In this document: positions 52,475 through 63,136 of the stretch, in pieces
How the letters are laid out: each line of letters begins with the position of its first letter
Position numbering within the stretch: the stretch's first letter is position 1
Assembly (NCBI RefSeq): GCF_029975155.1
Contig: NZ_JARKPQ010000139.1
Location: forward strand, 28,954-92,953
Length of the DNA stretch: 64,000 nt
Direction: 5' to 3'
From: Propionicimonas sp.
GTDB taxonomy: Bacteria > Actinomycetota > Actinomycetes > Propionibacteriales > Propionibacteriaceae
Program-made: the position numbers and the translations under genes
The notes under the pieces: generated by a model
Seen by the model: the letters and a program-made list of their open reading frames with translations, nothing else
What the model was told of the DNA's origin: nothing
Databases searched by the model: none

Positions 52475-52556
52475 ACGTCATCCCGGCGAAGGCCGGGATC
52501 CCCGCACCGGAGTAGCAACGCAACGAACGGGATCCCGGGTCGGAGCCCGGGATGAC
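52443..52556. repeat. Composite palindromic repeat overlapping the hydrolase 3' end
   Basis: GGGTCGGAGCCCGGGATGAC occurs at 52443-52462 (inside the gene) and again at 52537-52556, with a GTCATCCCGGCGAAGGCCGG palindrome at 52477 between. The spacer (CAACGCAACGAAC) resembles that of the 16401 unit. The right-hand palindrome appears to have been duplicated into the coding end. Confidence 0.83.
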
Positions 52557-52578
52557 AGACCGGGGCCGGCGTGACCGG

Positions 52579-53535
52579 TCAGGTCGGGACGACCTTGACC
52601 TCCTGGCCGGTGAGCAGGGCGACCACGGCATCGCTGGTCACCTGGGCGTAGCTGCGGCCATCGGGCGCGAAGGTGTTCGGGTCGAAGTAGTGCTCCTTGG
52701 CATTGTGCTGCATCGGTCCGAGGTCGATCACCGTGATCCGTCCCTCCTTGACCGCCCGCGACCACGGCGAGCCGACCGCGATCGGCCAGCGTCCGGCGAA
52801 CATGATCCAGCCGAGCTTCTCGAACGGGTCCTTCGTGCCGCGCAGGTGATCCACGTGCTCGACCCGATCGAGGCCGTAGTCGTCCGACATCATGCCGCCG
52901 ATCGAGATCAGCCTCAGCGGGATCTTCGCCAGGCCGAGGTACCAGGCCGCGCCGAGCGAGATCTGGGCGCCACCGCTCCAGCCGACCAGGGTCACCGGGA
53001 CGCCGCTGCCGAGCCGGTAGCCCTGGCGCAGCAGCCCGTCCAGGATCTGCTGGGCGGTGCCGATGTTGTAGGTGGGCCCGTAGCGACGGTCCGAGCAGAC
53101 GAACAGCTGCACGGCGTTGCGCAGGTTCACCAGCATCGCGACCAACGCCTCGGGATTCTTCACCCGGGCCTTCTCGATCGCCTTCCACAACCCGGCCATC
53201 GGCCGCTGCGCGGTGAGCCCGCGGTTGTTCACCGAGTAGGGGAACACGTCGCTGACCACGCACGTGTCGGGGATCGCCTCCATGGCCGCCACCAGCGGCT
53301 CCTCCTCCGCCGGACGCGAGTGCCCGTCGATGGCCCCGATGCCCGAGAGGTAGACCACGTAGTGCTGGTAGGGCGGCGCCTCCAGGGTCGCGTGCTCGGC
53401 ACGCAGCCGCTCGACGGTCGCCTCAGCCTTCTCGGCACCCTTGTCCGACCACCAGCCGAGCGACTCCAGTGGGCCGACAGCCATGACGATCAGGAGCAGG
53501 ACAACCAGCCCCAGCAGCAGCGAGACGAGGATCAT
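52579..53535 (-). CDS. Membrane-anchored alpha/beta hydrolase-like protein
   Basis: A 318-residue protein with an N-terminal membrane helix ([20 protein letters not shown]), then an extracytoplasmic or cytoplasmic domain with HYVVYLSGIGAIDG and a lipase-like nucleophile elbow GWSGGAQ. The presumed catalytic acid and histidine are less clear. The ATG at 53535 overlaps the stop of the upstream membrane-protein gene (ATGA), so the two are co-translated and probably work together. Function unknown. Confidence 0.78.
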   Translation of the reverse strand: MILVSLLLGLVVLLLIVMAVGPLESLGWWSDKGAEKAEATVERLRAEHATLEAPPYQHYVVYLSGIGAIDGHSRPAEEEPLVAAMEAIPDTCVVSDVFPYSVNNRGLTAQRPMAGLWKAIEKARVKNPEALVAMLVNLRNAVQLFVCSDRRYGPTYNIGTAQQILDGLLRQGYRLGSGVPVTLVGWSGGAQISLGAAWYLGLAKIPLRLISIGGMMSDDYGLDRVEHVDHLRGTKDPFEKLGWIMFAGRWPIAVGSPWSRAVKEGRITVIDLGPMQHNAKEHYFDPNTFAPDGRSYAQVTSDAVVALLTGQEVKVVPT

Positions 53536-54215
53536 TCGCGCCCTCCCTCGACGGCGGGGACGTCGAAGTCGAACTCCACCGGCATGAACTGGTGGCCGGA
53601 CAGGAGGTCCTGGGCGGTGAGCAGGGTGGGGTTGCCCGAGAGCCTCCGCCACACGGCATTGCCGAGGGTGGTGAGCGGCTTGGCCAGCGCCCACGACAGG
53701 CCCTGCATCACGCCCCAGCCGAGCCCGGTCACCAGCAGCGCCTGCCCGTAGCCGATCTGGTAGACCACGCCGACGATCACCAGCAGGGCCAGCAGGCTCC
53801 ACACCTGCAGGACGCGAGCGATCCCCGGGCCGACGTATGGTGCCAGCTCGAGAAAGCCGAAGAGCAGCGGCGCGGTGGCGAGCATCACGGCCCGGGCCGC
53901 GGTCGTCAGCGACAGCCGGTCGCCGGTGACGAGGTAGCCCACGACGGCGATGACCACCGCCTGGGCGGCGAACAGCGCGACCATGGAGACCCCGTTGATC
54001 ACCAGACTCGCGGCGAACCGCCACCCCCGGATGCGGTTCAGGAACAGGACGACGCTGTTGCCGAGCAGGGTGGAGATGCCGGCGAGCATCGCGATCGTGA
54101 GCGAGATCTCCAGCGCGTACGGGTAGTCGCGGAACCACTCCGCCATGGAGGGGTCCAGACCCCAGACGCCGACGATCGCCCGCCAGAGCGAGCCGAGGAA
54201 GTCCAGGAAGCCCAC
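53532..54215 (-). CDS. Multi-pass membrane protein of unknown function
   Basis: A 227-residue protein with five or so hydrophobic segments ([40 protein letters not shown] and others), resembling Yip1-type membrane proteins only loosely. The GTG at 54215 ([19 protein letters not shown]) has an AGGGGG ribosome site; a longer frame upstream is unsupported. It is coupled to the following anchored hydrolase gene and divergent from typA. Confidence 0.72.
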   Translation of the reverse strand: MGFLDFLGSLWRAIVGVWGLDPSMAEWFRDYPYALEISLTIAMLAGISTLLGNSVVLFLNRIRGWRFAASLVINGVSMVALFAAQAVVIAVVGYLVTGDRLSLTTAARAVMLATAPLLFGFLELAPYVGPGIARVLQVWSLLALLVIVGVVYQIGYGQALLVTGLGWGVMQGLSWALAKPLTTLGNAVWRRLSGNPTLLTAQDLLSGHQFMPVEFDFDVPAVEGGRE

Positions 54216-54384
54216 CGATCCCCCTCTCGTCCGGCCCCGCAGGCCCTGCGTCAGCCTAACAGCGGGGTGCGTGCCAGCAGCAGGCCGGACGGACGCCCGG
54301 GACGCCCCCGCTCGCCCGATCGTCCGAGGGGGGAGGACGGGCGGACTAGACTTCGCGGGTTCCCTCACGATCCGGAGTCACCGC

Positions 54385-56247
<1,863 letters not shown>

Positions 56248-56253
56248 TCCACA

Positions 56254-56321
56254 CAGACGCCCCCGATGTTCACAGCCGCCCCTGAAATTTCGGGGGCGGC
56301 TGTGAACATCGGGGGCGTCTG
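56254..56321. repeat. Perfect 29-bp inverted repeat after typA
   Basis: The arm CAGACGCCCCCGATGTTCAC (56254 on, 29 bp) and its exact complement (56293-56321) flank a 10-bp loop TGAAATTTCG. It is 7 nt past the typA stop and is a strong terminator-like hairpin. Tandem GGGACGGTGGGCGCC units follow (about 56332-56370). Confidence 0.88.
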
Positions 56322-56457
56322 CGGTGAGAGTGGGGACGGTGGGCGCCGGGACGGTGGGCGCCGGGACGGCGGGAGGGCGGGGGCCCGGGACGGGGAAGGG
56401 CGCCTGGCTGGGGACCGCGGCCCTAGACTCGGGGAGACGTAGACCCCGGGAGCGCAG

Positions 56458-57447
56458 ATGACCTTCCCCAACGGCTGGGACGGGCCGGGGTACTTCGCCG
56501 CCCAGCTGTATCCCGAGCCGGTGCGCACGGACTGGAGCGGGCCGGTCGCCAAGCCGGGCATCGTGCCGCCGCGGCCGCTCCAGCTCGGCGACATCCTCAG
56601 CGGGGCCTTCCACGCCGTCCGCTACGCCCCGTCGGCCATGTTCGGGCTGACGCTCGTGGTGCTGATGGTCGCGCAACTGCTCGGCACGGGCGTCGGCTTC
56701 CTGCTCGCCAAGGAGTTCGGCGGGTCGATCATCCCCTTCGACGACGTCGACCTGACCGACACCGCCCTGTTCTCGTGGTCGACGGTGACCGGGACACTGG
56801 CGAACTCCGTGACCAGCGTCGTGGTCGGCATGGGCCTGATGTACACGGTCTTCCATGCGGTGTCCGCCCGCCGCGTCACCCCGGTCGAGGCACTGCGGCA
56901 CATGGGCCGGCGGATGTGGGCCGCCCTCGGCTTCAGCGCGCTGGCCGGGCTGCTGATGGCCGGCGTCGTCGCTCTCGGCGCCGCCGTGCTGATCCCGGTG
57001 TTCAGCTCGGACAACACCGATTCGGGGCTCGTGCTGGTGCTCCTGCTCGCGCCGTTCGCGGCCGTCCTGGCCGCCTGGCTCGGCACGCGGACGCTGTTCG
57101 CGTCCTGCGCGATCGCCGTCGAAGGGCTCGGACCCCTGCGGGCCATCGCGCGGAGCTGGGTGCTCACCAGGGGCATGTTCTGGCGCCTGCTGGGCATCTA
57201 CCTGGTGGCCAGCGTGATCATCTCGATGGCGGCGAGCACGGTCTCGACGGTGTTCAGCTTCGCCGGCGGGCTGTTGGCCATGCAGGACCAGACCATCGGG
57301 TTCGTGGCCATGAGCACGGCGTCCACGCTCACCTCGACCGTGCTCAGCCTGCCGCTGACCACGGCGGTCACGACCCTGCTCTACGTCGACGCCCGGATTC
57401 GCCGGGAGGGCTACGACCTCCAGCTGAGCGAGGCGCTGTACGGATGA
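56458..57447 (+). CDS. Multi-pass membrane protein (glycerophosphodiesterase membrane-domain-like)
   Basis: A 329-residue protein with a Pro-rich cytoplasmic start (about 1-45), PLQLGDILSGAFHAVRYAPSA and six or so membrane helices, matching the membrane domain found in glycerophosphoryl diester phosphodiesterases and free-standing in actinobacteria. It begins the DUF4129/DUF4350/MoxR/DUF58 cluster. Its stop overlaps the ATG of a 22-codon repeat-derived mini-cistron. Function unknown. Confidence 0.8.
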   Translation: MTFPNGWDGPGYFAAQLYPEPVRTDWSGPVAKPGIVPPRPLQLGDILSGAFHAVRYAPSAMFGLTLVVLMVAQLLGTGVGFLLAKEFGGSIIPFDDVDLTDTALFSWSTVTGTLANSVTSVVVGMGLMYTVFHAVSARRVTPVEALRHMGRRMWAALGFSALAGLLMAGVVALGAAVLIPVFSSDNTDSGLVLVLLLAPFAAVLAAWLGTRTLFASCAIAVEGLGPLRAIARSWVLTRGMFWRLLGIYLVASVIISMAASTVSTVFSFAGGLLAMQDQTIGFVAMSTASTLTSTVLSLPLTTAVTTLLYVDARIRREGYDLQLSEALYG

Positions 57448-57512
57448 ACCACCCCACGGAGCTCTTCTCCTCCGCTGCGCTCCCCCGAACAACTCCGCGG
57501 GGACCCCAGTGA
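57444..57512 (+). CDS. 22-codon mini-cistron made by a repeat element (membrane protein-DUF4129 junction)
   Basis: An ORF starting MNHPTELFSSAALPR and ending PRGPQ. The ATG overlaps the preceding stop (ATGA) and the TGA overlaps the GTG of the DUF4129 gene (GTGA). Its 56-nt core matches 13571-13639 at all but two or so positions, yet is read in a different frame; flanking single-base differences keep the total at 69 nt. This supports a function in maintaining coupled translation rather than in the peptide sequence itself. Confidence 0.6.
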   Translation: MNHPTELFSSAALPRTTPRGPQ

Positions 57513-58162
57513 GCCCGCCACTGACACCGGACGCGGACGAGGCTCGCCGGCAGCTCGCCGACGAACTGGCCAAGCCGATCTACGCCGACGTCCAGAGCTG
57601 GATCTCCGACCAGCTCCGCAAGCTGCTGGACTGGCTCACCGGCAACCCCGACTCCACCGGCGCACTGTCGAGCGCCCAGCTCGTCGCGATCGTCGCGGTC
57701 ACCGTGGGCATCGCCGCGATCGCGATCTGGACGTTCATGGGCCCGCTGCGCACCGAGCGCCGCCGCCGCGCGGACGTGCTGGCCGCCGAGGAGCGCACCG
57801 CGGATGAGTTGCGCGCCGACGCCACCCGGCTGGCCGCTGCGGACGAGTGGGGCGAGGCCACCCTGCAGCTCTTCCGCGCCCTGATCCGGTCGCTGAGCGA
57901 ACGCGCCGTGATCGACGAGTTCCCGGGCATGACCGCGGACGAGGCCGTCGGACGCGCCGTCCCCCGGTTGCCCGGTCTCGCCGACCGGCTCGTCCGGGCG
58001 GCCGGGGTCTTCGACGCCCTCGCCTACGGCCGGCGTCCCGGGACGCCCGCGCAGTACCGGGAGATGCTCGCCCTCGACACCGACGCGGCCGGAGCCCGGC
58101 CGGTCCTCCCGCAGGACGACGCCGCCGACGCCCCGCCGGTGGACGTGGAGGTCGTCCGGTGA
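57509..58162 (+). CDS. DUF4129 domain membrane protein
   Basis: A 217-residue protein with a helical N-terminus (VQSWISDQLRKLLDWLTG), one membrane helix (LVAIVAVTVGIAAIAIWTFM) and the cytoplasmic DUF4129 domain (AADEWGEATLQLFRALIRSLSERAVI; ADEAVGRAVPRLP; FDALAYGRRPGT). The domain commonly occurs beside transglutaminase, MoxR and DUF58 proteins. The GTG start overlaps the mini-cistron; the stop overlaps the next GTG. Confidence 0.88.
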   Translation: MSPPLTPDADEARRQLADELAKPIYADVQSWISDQLRKLLDWLTGNPDSTGALSSAQLVAIVAVTVGIAAIAIWTFMGPLRTERRRRADVLAAEERTADELRADATRLAAADEWGEATLQLFRALIRSLSERAVIDEFPGMTADEAVGRAVPRLPGLADRLVRAAGVFDALAYGRRPGTPAQYREMLALDTDAAGARPVLPQDDAADAPPVDVEVVR

Positions 58163-59295
58163 AGCGCTGGTTCATCGCCGGCGGCGTCCTGCTCGCGCTG
58201 TTCGCCGCACTGGTGACGGCGTCGGTCCTGCTGCCCGACTCCCCCGATCGCCTGGCCGGGTCGATCACGAACGCCCGCCCGCAGGGCGTCCGGGCGCTGG
58301 GCCAGGTGCTGGCCGCCAACGGGGTGGAGGTCACCCAGGTGACCACGCTGGACGAGGCGACCGCGGCGGCCACCGCCGGATCCTCCCTCGCCGTCTACCT
58401 GTCCAGCGATCTCTCCGACGCCGCCCTCGACCGGCTGCAGGACGTCCCCGCCGATCTCGTCATCGCGTACGCGGGCAACGGGGACCAGGACAGCATCGAG
58501 ACACTCACCGACGGCCAGGTCCTGGCCGACTACTGGTGGGCCGACAGCGCGCCACGGGCGGACTGCACCGACCCGGACGCCGTCGCCGCAGGCACCCTCA
58601 CCGCCGACAGCGCCGGGATCTTCACCGATGGCGACACGGTGACCACCTGCTTCGCCGACGACAGCGGATCGGCCCTCTACGCGGACACCAGGACGGACCG
58701 GCACCGGGTCACGGTCGTCGCCGGGAGCCGCTGGCTGCGCAACGACACCATCCTCGCCGAAGGCAACGCCGCCCTCGCCCTGCGGGTGTTCGGACGCAAC
58801 GCCAAGCTCGTCTGGTATCTGCCGGGAGCAGACGCCCTGCCCCAGGGCGAGAGCCAGAGCGGGGAGCTCGACCCGTTCACCCTGCTCCCGCCCTGGGCGC
58901 GGATCGCCTTCGCCGTGCTGCTGGTCGCCGGAGCCGCGGCCGCCCTCTGGCGCGGCCGACGGTTCGGCGCCCTGGTGCCGGAACAGCTTCCCGTCGAGGT
59001 GCCCGCGTCCGAGGTGTCGTCCGGGCTGGCCCGGTTGTACCGGCAGGCGTCCGCGCGCGGCCACGCCGCCGCCGGGCTGCGGGCCGCGACGATCCACCGG
59101 ATCGCCGCCCGGCTCGGGCTGCCGGCGTCCGCGTCGGCCGATCTGGTCGTCGAACGGCTCGCGCAGGCGTCCGGGGACCTGCCCGAACGGATCCGTGAGC
59201 TCTGCTACGGCCCCGCACCCGCGTCCGACTCCGCCCTGGTGGAGCTCGCCACCGACCTGACCGACCTCGAACGAAGGCTGACCACCCGTGAGTGA
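58159..59295 (+). CDS. DUF4350 domain protein
   Basis: A 378-residue protein: N-terminal membrane helix (WFIAGGVLLALFAALVTASVL), an extracytoplasmic DUF4350 domain (ARPQGVRALGQVLAANGVEV, ERF-like VTVVAGSRWLRNDTI), a second helix (RIAFAVLLVAGAAAALWRGRRFG) and a cytoplasmic tail. GTG start overlaps the DUF4129 stop; 8-nt overlap with moxR. Part of a conserved actinobacterial cluster, biochemical role unknown. Confidence 0.87.
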   Translation: MKRWFIAGGVLLALFAALVTASVLLPDSPDRLAGSITNARPQGVRALGQVLAANGVEVTQVTTLDEATAAATAGSSLAVYLSSDLSDAALDRLQDVPADLVIAYAGNGDQDSIETLTDGQVLADYWWADSAPRADCTDPDAVAAGTLTADSAGIFTDGDTVTTCFADDSGSALYADTRTDRHRVTVVAGSRWLRNDTILAEGNAALALRVFGRNAKLVWYLPGADALPQGESQSGELDPFTLLPPWARIAFAVLLVAGAAAALWRGRRFGALVPEQLPVEVPASEVSSGLARLYRQASARGHAAAGLRAATIHRIAARLGLPASASADLVVERLAQASGDLPERIRELCYGPAPASDSALVELATDLTDLERRLTTRE

Positions 59296-60271
59296 CCAGA
59301 ACTACGCACCCCCGCCCGCGCTCAACCCCGCCCAGGAGGCGCTGACCCGGGTCCGGCGGGAGGTGGGCAAGGCCGTCGTCGGCCAGGACGGCGCTGTCAC
59401 CGGTCTGCTGGTCGGCCTGCTCTGCGGCGGCCACGTGCTGCTCGAGGGCGTGCCGGGCGTGGCCAAGACGCTGCTGGTGCGCTCGCTGGCGACCAGCCTC
59501 GCGCTGGACACCAAGCGGGTGCAGTTCACGCCCGACCTGATGCCCGGCGACGTCACCGGTTCGCTGATCTACGACGCCCCGGCCGCCCGCTTCGACTTCC
59601 GGCCAGGGCCGGTCTTCACCAACCTGCTGCTCGCCGACGAGATCAACCGCACGCCGCCGAAGACCCAGGCGGCTCTGCTGGAGGCGATGGAGGAGCGCCA
59701 GGTCAGCGTGGACGGCGCGCCCCGTCCGCTGCCCGATCCGTTCATGGTGATCGCCACGCAGAACCCGGTCGAGTACGAGGGCACCTACCCGCTGCCCGAG
59801 GCACAGCTCGACCGGTTCCTGCTGAAGCTCAACCTGCCGCTGCCGCCGCGGGCGGACGAGATCGAGGTCCTGGCGCGGCACGCGGCGGGCTTCGATCCCC
59901 GCGACCTCGCCGGCGCCGGACTGGCCGCGGTCACGGGCACGGACGACCTGGCCGCCGCCCGGGCGCAGATCGCCCGTACCCGCGTGGACGCGCAGGTGCT
60001 CGGCTACGTCGTCGACATCTGCCGCGCCACCCGTTCGGCCCCCTCGGTGTCGCTCGGGGTGTCGCCGCGCGGCGCGACCGCGCTGATGAAGACGGCCCGG
60101 GCCTGGGCGTGGCTGAACGGAAGGGACTTCGTGACGCCCGACGACGTGAAGGCCATGGCGATCGCCACCCTCAACCACCGGATCCAGATCCGCACCGAGG
60201 CACAGATGGACGGCACCACGGCGGCGAGCATCATCGGCAACGTGCTGGCCACCATCCCCGTGCCGCGCTGA
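59288..60271 (+). CDS. moxR: MoxR-family AAA ATPase
   Basis: A 327-residue AAA+ ATPase with Walker A GVPGVAKT, Walker B LLADEINR, sensor 1 IATQNPVEYEGTYPLPEAQLDRF and the C-terminal lid. MoxR proteins act as chaperones that help assemble cofactor or VWA-domain partners. The GTG start lies inside the end of the DUF4350 gene. The DUF58 gene follows at 7 nt. Confidence 0.93.
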   Translation: MSDQNYAPPPALNPAQEALTRVRREVGKAVVGQDGAVTGLLVGLLCGGHVLLEGVPGVAKTLLVRSLATSLALDTKRVQFTPDLMPGDVTGSLIYDAPAARFDFRPGPVFTNLLLADEINRTPPKTQAALLEAMEERQVSVDGAPRPLPDPFMVIATQNPVEYEGTYPLPEAQLDRFLLKLNLPLPPRADEIEVLARHAAGFDPRDLAGAGLAAVTGTDDLAAARAQIARTRVDAQVLGYVVDICRATRSAPSVSLGVSPRGATALMKTARAWAWLNGRDFVTPDDVKAMAIATLNHRIQIRTEAQMDGTTAASIIGNVLATIPVPR

Positions 60272-60278
60272 GGCGACG

Positions 60279-61583
60279 ATGGCGATCTCGGGCCGGGTCC
60301 CGCTCGTGCTGCTGATCGGCGTGCTGCCGGTCATCGCCTGGCCGCAGCCGATCGTCGCTGTCGCCTGGGTGGCGCTGGTGGTGGCGGCGTGCGGGCTCGA
60401 CCTGCTGCTCGCGGTCGGTCCCGAAAGCCTGAGGATCAGCCGCGACCTCCCCGGCAGCGTCCGCCTGACCGAGTCCGCGGTCTCCCGGCTGACGCTCGCC
60501 AATCCGGGCGCACGGACGGCACGGGTGCAGGTGCGGGACGCCTGGCCGCCCAGCGCACGTCCGGCCGGCGACCGGCCACGGGCGGCGCTGCCCGGTGGGG
60601 AGTCGCTGCGGCAGCTCACCCGGCTGACGCCCAGCCGGCGGGGCGACCTCGCCGCGGCGGCGGTCACGGTGCGGTCGTTCGGGCCGCTCGGGCTGGCCGC
60701 GCGGCAGCGGTCGCTGCAGGTCCCGGGCGTGCTGCGCGTCCTGCCCGAGTTCCGTTCGCGCGTCCATCTGCCGTACCGGCTGGCGCGCCTGCGCGAGCTG
60801 GACGGCCAGGCGTCCGTCCACGTCCGTGGCCAGGGCACGGAGTTCGACTCCCTGCGGGAGTACGCCGTGGGCGACGACGTCCGCTCGATCGACTGGCGGG
60901 CGTCCGCGCGGGCCACGAGGACGATGGTGCGCACGTGGCGGCCCGAGCGGGACCGGCACATCCTGATCGTCCTGGACACCTCGCGGTGGGCCGCGGGCCG
61001 GATCGGCGACGGCGCGGCCGACCAGCTCCGCCTCGACGCGGGAATCGAGACCTGCCTGTTGATGGCCGCGCTCGGCGCGGCGTCCGGTGACCGGATGAGC
61101 CTGCTGGTGGCCGACCAGCAGGTGCGGCTGCGGCTACCGGGAACCGGCAAGGGCTCGGTGCTGGCGTCGTTCGCCGACGGCCTCAGCCTGATCGAACCCG
61201 CGCTGACGGAGACGGACTGGTCGCTGGTCGCGAGCCAGGTCGACCAGCTGTGCCGCCAGCGCAGCCTGGTGATCCTGGTCACGGGGCTGGACCCTGCGCT
61301 CTACGCCGACGGGCTGGGCACGGTCCTGGCCGGCCTCGGCCACGACCACCAGGTGGTGATCGCCCACGTCACCGACCCGGCCGACGGGGCGCGTCCGGAC
61401 GAACCCACGGGCGCGACGCAGGTGTACGACGCCGCCGCGGACAGCCGGCTCTGGCTGGCCACGCAGGCACTCGCCGCCCGCGTCACCAGGATGGGCGTCG
61501 AGGTCGTCCAGGCCGACCCCGACCGCCTCGCCCCCGCGGTCTGCGACAAGTACCTCGCGCTGAAGGCCGCCGGCCGGCTGTAG
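60279..61583 (+). CDS. DUF58 (VWA-like) membrane protein
   Basis: A 434-residue protein with two N-terminal membrane helices, a beta domain, and the DUF58 core FDSLREYAVGDDVRSIDWRA with HILIVLDTSR, a MIDAS-like VWA start. It is the usual partner of MoxR. Last gene of the cluster; downstream is a 489-bp repeat-filled gap. Confidence 0.9.
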   Translation: MAISGRVPLVLLIGVLPVIAWPQPIVAVAWVALVVAACGLDLLLAVGPESLRISRDLPGSVRLTESAVSRLTLANPGARTARVQVRDAWPPSARPAGDRPRAALPGGESLRQLTRLTPSRRGDLAAAAVTVRSFGPLGLAARQRSLQVPGVLRVLPEFRSRVHLPYRLARLRELDGQASVHVRGQGTEFDSLREYAVGDDVRSIDWRASARATRTMVRTWRPERDRHILIVLDTSRWAAGRIGDGAADQLRLDAGIETCLLMAALGAASGDRMSLLVADQQVRLRLPGTGKGSVLASFADGLSLIEPALTETDWSLVASQVDQLCRQRSLVILVTGLDPALYADGLGTVLAGLGHDHQVVIAHVTDPADGARPDEPTGATQVYDAAADSRLWLATQALAARVTRMGVEVVQADPDRLAPAVCDKYLALKAAGRL

Positions 61584-62072
61584 CGGCGGCCGCCAGCCCG
61601 GCCCGTGGACACCCAACCGCTCGACGAGCTTGTCTAGACGCGTCACCCAACCGCTTGCTGCGCCCACGCTCAGAAACCGGGGACGGTTCCTCACTCGGTC
61701 CGGTCCCGAGCGAGCCGCGACTGCCATCTTTCCCGGGCTTGCCGGGACGGTTCCGGGGGCGGCGAGAGTTGGCTGCCACCTTCACCGGCTTATGCAGCCG
61801 TCCTGGGACTTCGTATGCCGGGGAACCTGGTGGTCACCACGGCCACCCGCGCCAGTCCGCCTGACAAGCCGGGAAAGCTGGCAGTCACACAACCTCCCCA
61901 CCCAACCGCTCGTTGAGCTTGTCGAGACGCCACCCACCCAACCGCCCGTCGAGCTTGTCGAGACGTGGCGAGGTCTCGACAAGCTCGACCAGCGGCTTGT
62001 GCGGCTCGACCAGCGGCTTGTGCGGCTCGACCAGCGGCTTGTGCGCCTCGACCAGCGGCTTGTGCGCCTCGA
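61584..62072. other. Gene-free repeat region between DUF58 and spoIIM
   Basis: The 489-bp convergent gap contains CTCGACGAGCTTGTCTAGACG at 61620, a CCGGGGACGGTTCC motif near 61677, a 168-bp inverted-repeat element (61719-61886), several CTCGAC repeats (61908-61983) and a 21-bp tandem array (61983-62075). No ORF here is convincing. Confidence 0.75.
61719..61886. repeat. 168-bp MITE-like element with 24-bp terminal inverted repeats
   Basis: GACTGCCATCTTTCCCGGGC (61719 on) and the complement of GACAAGCCGGGAAAGCTGGC (61863-61886) are about 24-bp terminal inverted repeats. An internal CTGCCACCTTCACCGGCTT (about 61772) is a degenerate direct copy. No coding capacity. It may be a small non-autonomous element or a structured RNA. 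Confidence 0.6.
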
Positions 62073-62075
62073 TCA
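61983..62075. repeat. 21-bp tandem repeat array at the spoIIM 3' end
   Basis: Four units of CTCGACCAGCGGCTTGTGCGG-type sequence (starts 61983, 62004, 62025, 62046) and a fifth partial (62067). The fifth contains the complement of the spoIIM stop codon (CTCGATCAGG), so the array reaches into the gene end. Related to the 18-bp array at 1832. Confidence 0.85.
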
Positions 62076-63068
62076 GGCGGCGACGGCCACCTGGTTGCGG
62101 GCCTCCTCGGCACTGAGGCCCGGAGCGACGCCGGCCGCCACGGCGCGGCGTCCGGCCACGAAGGTGACCAGCCAGAAGGCCGCGCAGGCCAGCACGCCGA
62201 TCCCGATCTTCACCCACGGGTTGAGTTCCGAGCCGGTGACGAAGCCCTCGATGAAGCCGCTCACACCCAGGGCGATCGTCAGCGCGACGACAACCACGAT
62301 CGTCGTCCGGCCTTCCTCGGCCAGCGCCCGGCGGCGGGTTCGCGGGCCGGGCACCAGCCACGCCCAGAACAGTCTGATCCCGGCGGCGCCGGCGACGAAG
62401 ACGCAGCTGAGTTCGAGCAGGCCGTGCGGCAGGATCAGCGACCAGAACACCCAGTCCGCGCCCTGGACGTGCATCACGGCGCCCATCACCCCGACGTTCA
62501 GCGAGTTGGAGAACAGGACCTGAGCCGGGAACAGCCCGGTGATGCCGGTGGCAACGCACAGCGCGGCAATGAAGGCGTTGTTCGTCCAGACCAGGGCGGT
62601 GAAGCTCGCGCTCGGGTACTCCGAGTAGTAGGACGCGAACGCCTGCTCGGCCACCTGGCGCTGCTGCTCGGGCGGGACCAGCTCGTTCAGGAGCTCCGGC
62701 TGCGCGACCAGCCAGACGCCAGCCACCGCCGCCACCAGCAGGCAGGCCGCGGTCACGGCCAGCGACCACCAGCGCACGCGGTACAGGGCTGCCGGAATCG
62801 TCCGGGTGAGGAACTGCACGCCCGTGCTCCAGGTCAGGTCGTGCGGACTGGCGATCCGGGCCCGGGCCTTCACCAGGATCACCGACAGCTCCGAGACCAG
62901 TGCCGGGTCGGGAGCGTTCGAGCGCAGCAGCGAGAGGTGCGTCGCCCCTTGGCGGTAGAGCTGGACGAGTTCGTCCGCCTCGCGGCCGGTCAGCCGTCGC
63001 TGCGCGGACAGCTCCCTGAGCCGCTGCCACTGTGCGGAGTGCGCGTTGGCGAACACATCGACGTCCAC
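62073..63068 (-). CDS. Stage II sporulation protein M-like membrane protein
   Basis: A 331-residue DUF95/SpoIIM-type protein with an N-terminal soluble part (WQRLRELSAQRRLTGREADELV) and five or six membrane helices (LPHGLLELSCVFVAGAAGIRL is a conserved core). In non-sporulating actinobacteria it clusters with RDD, MoxR and DUF58 genes. GTG start. Divergent from the RDD gene. Confidence 0.9.
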   Translation of the reverse strand: MDVDVFANAHSAQWQRLRELSAQRRLTGREADELVQLYRQGATHLSLLRSNAPDPALVSELSVILVKARARIASPHDLTWSTGVQFLTRTIPAALYRVRWWSLAVTAACLLVAAVAGVWLVAQPELLNELVPPEQQRQVAEQAFASYYSEYPSASFTALVWTNNAFIAALCVATGITGLFPAQVLFSNSLNVGVMGAVMHVQGADWVFWSLILPHGLLELSCVFVAGAAGIRLFWAWLVPGPRTRRRALAEEGRTTIVVVVALTIALGVSGFIEGFVTGSELNPWVKIGIGVLACAAFWLVTFVAGRRAVAAGVAPGLSAEEARNQVAVAA

Positions 63069-63136
63069 CCCGCAAGCCTAGGGCCGCGACGGGCCGTCCC
63101 GGACCGACGGGGACGATCCACCGCTACCCTCGACCC

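Noticed and set aside
61908..62113. Tandem array considered as a CRISPR
   Set aside because: Units are directly adjacent 21-mers with no unique spacers.
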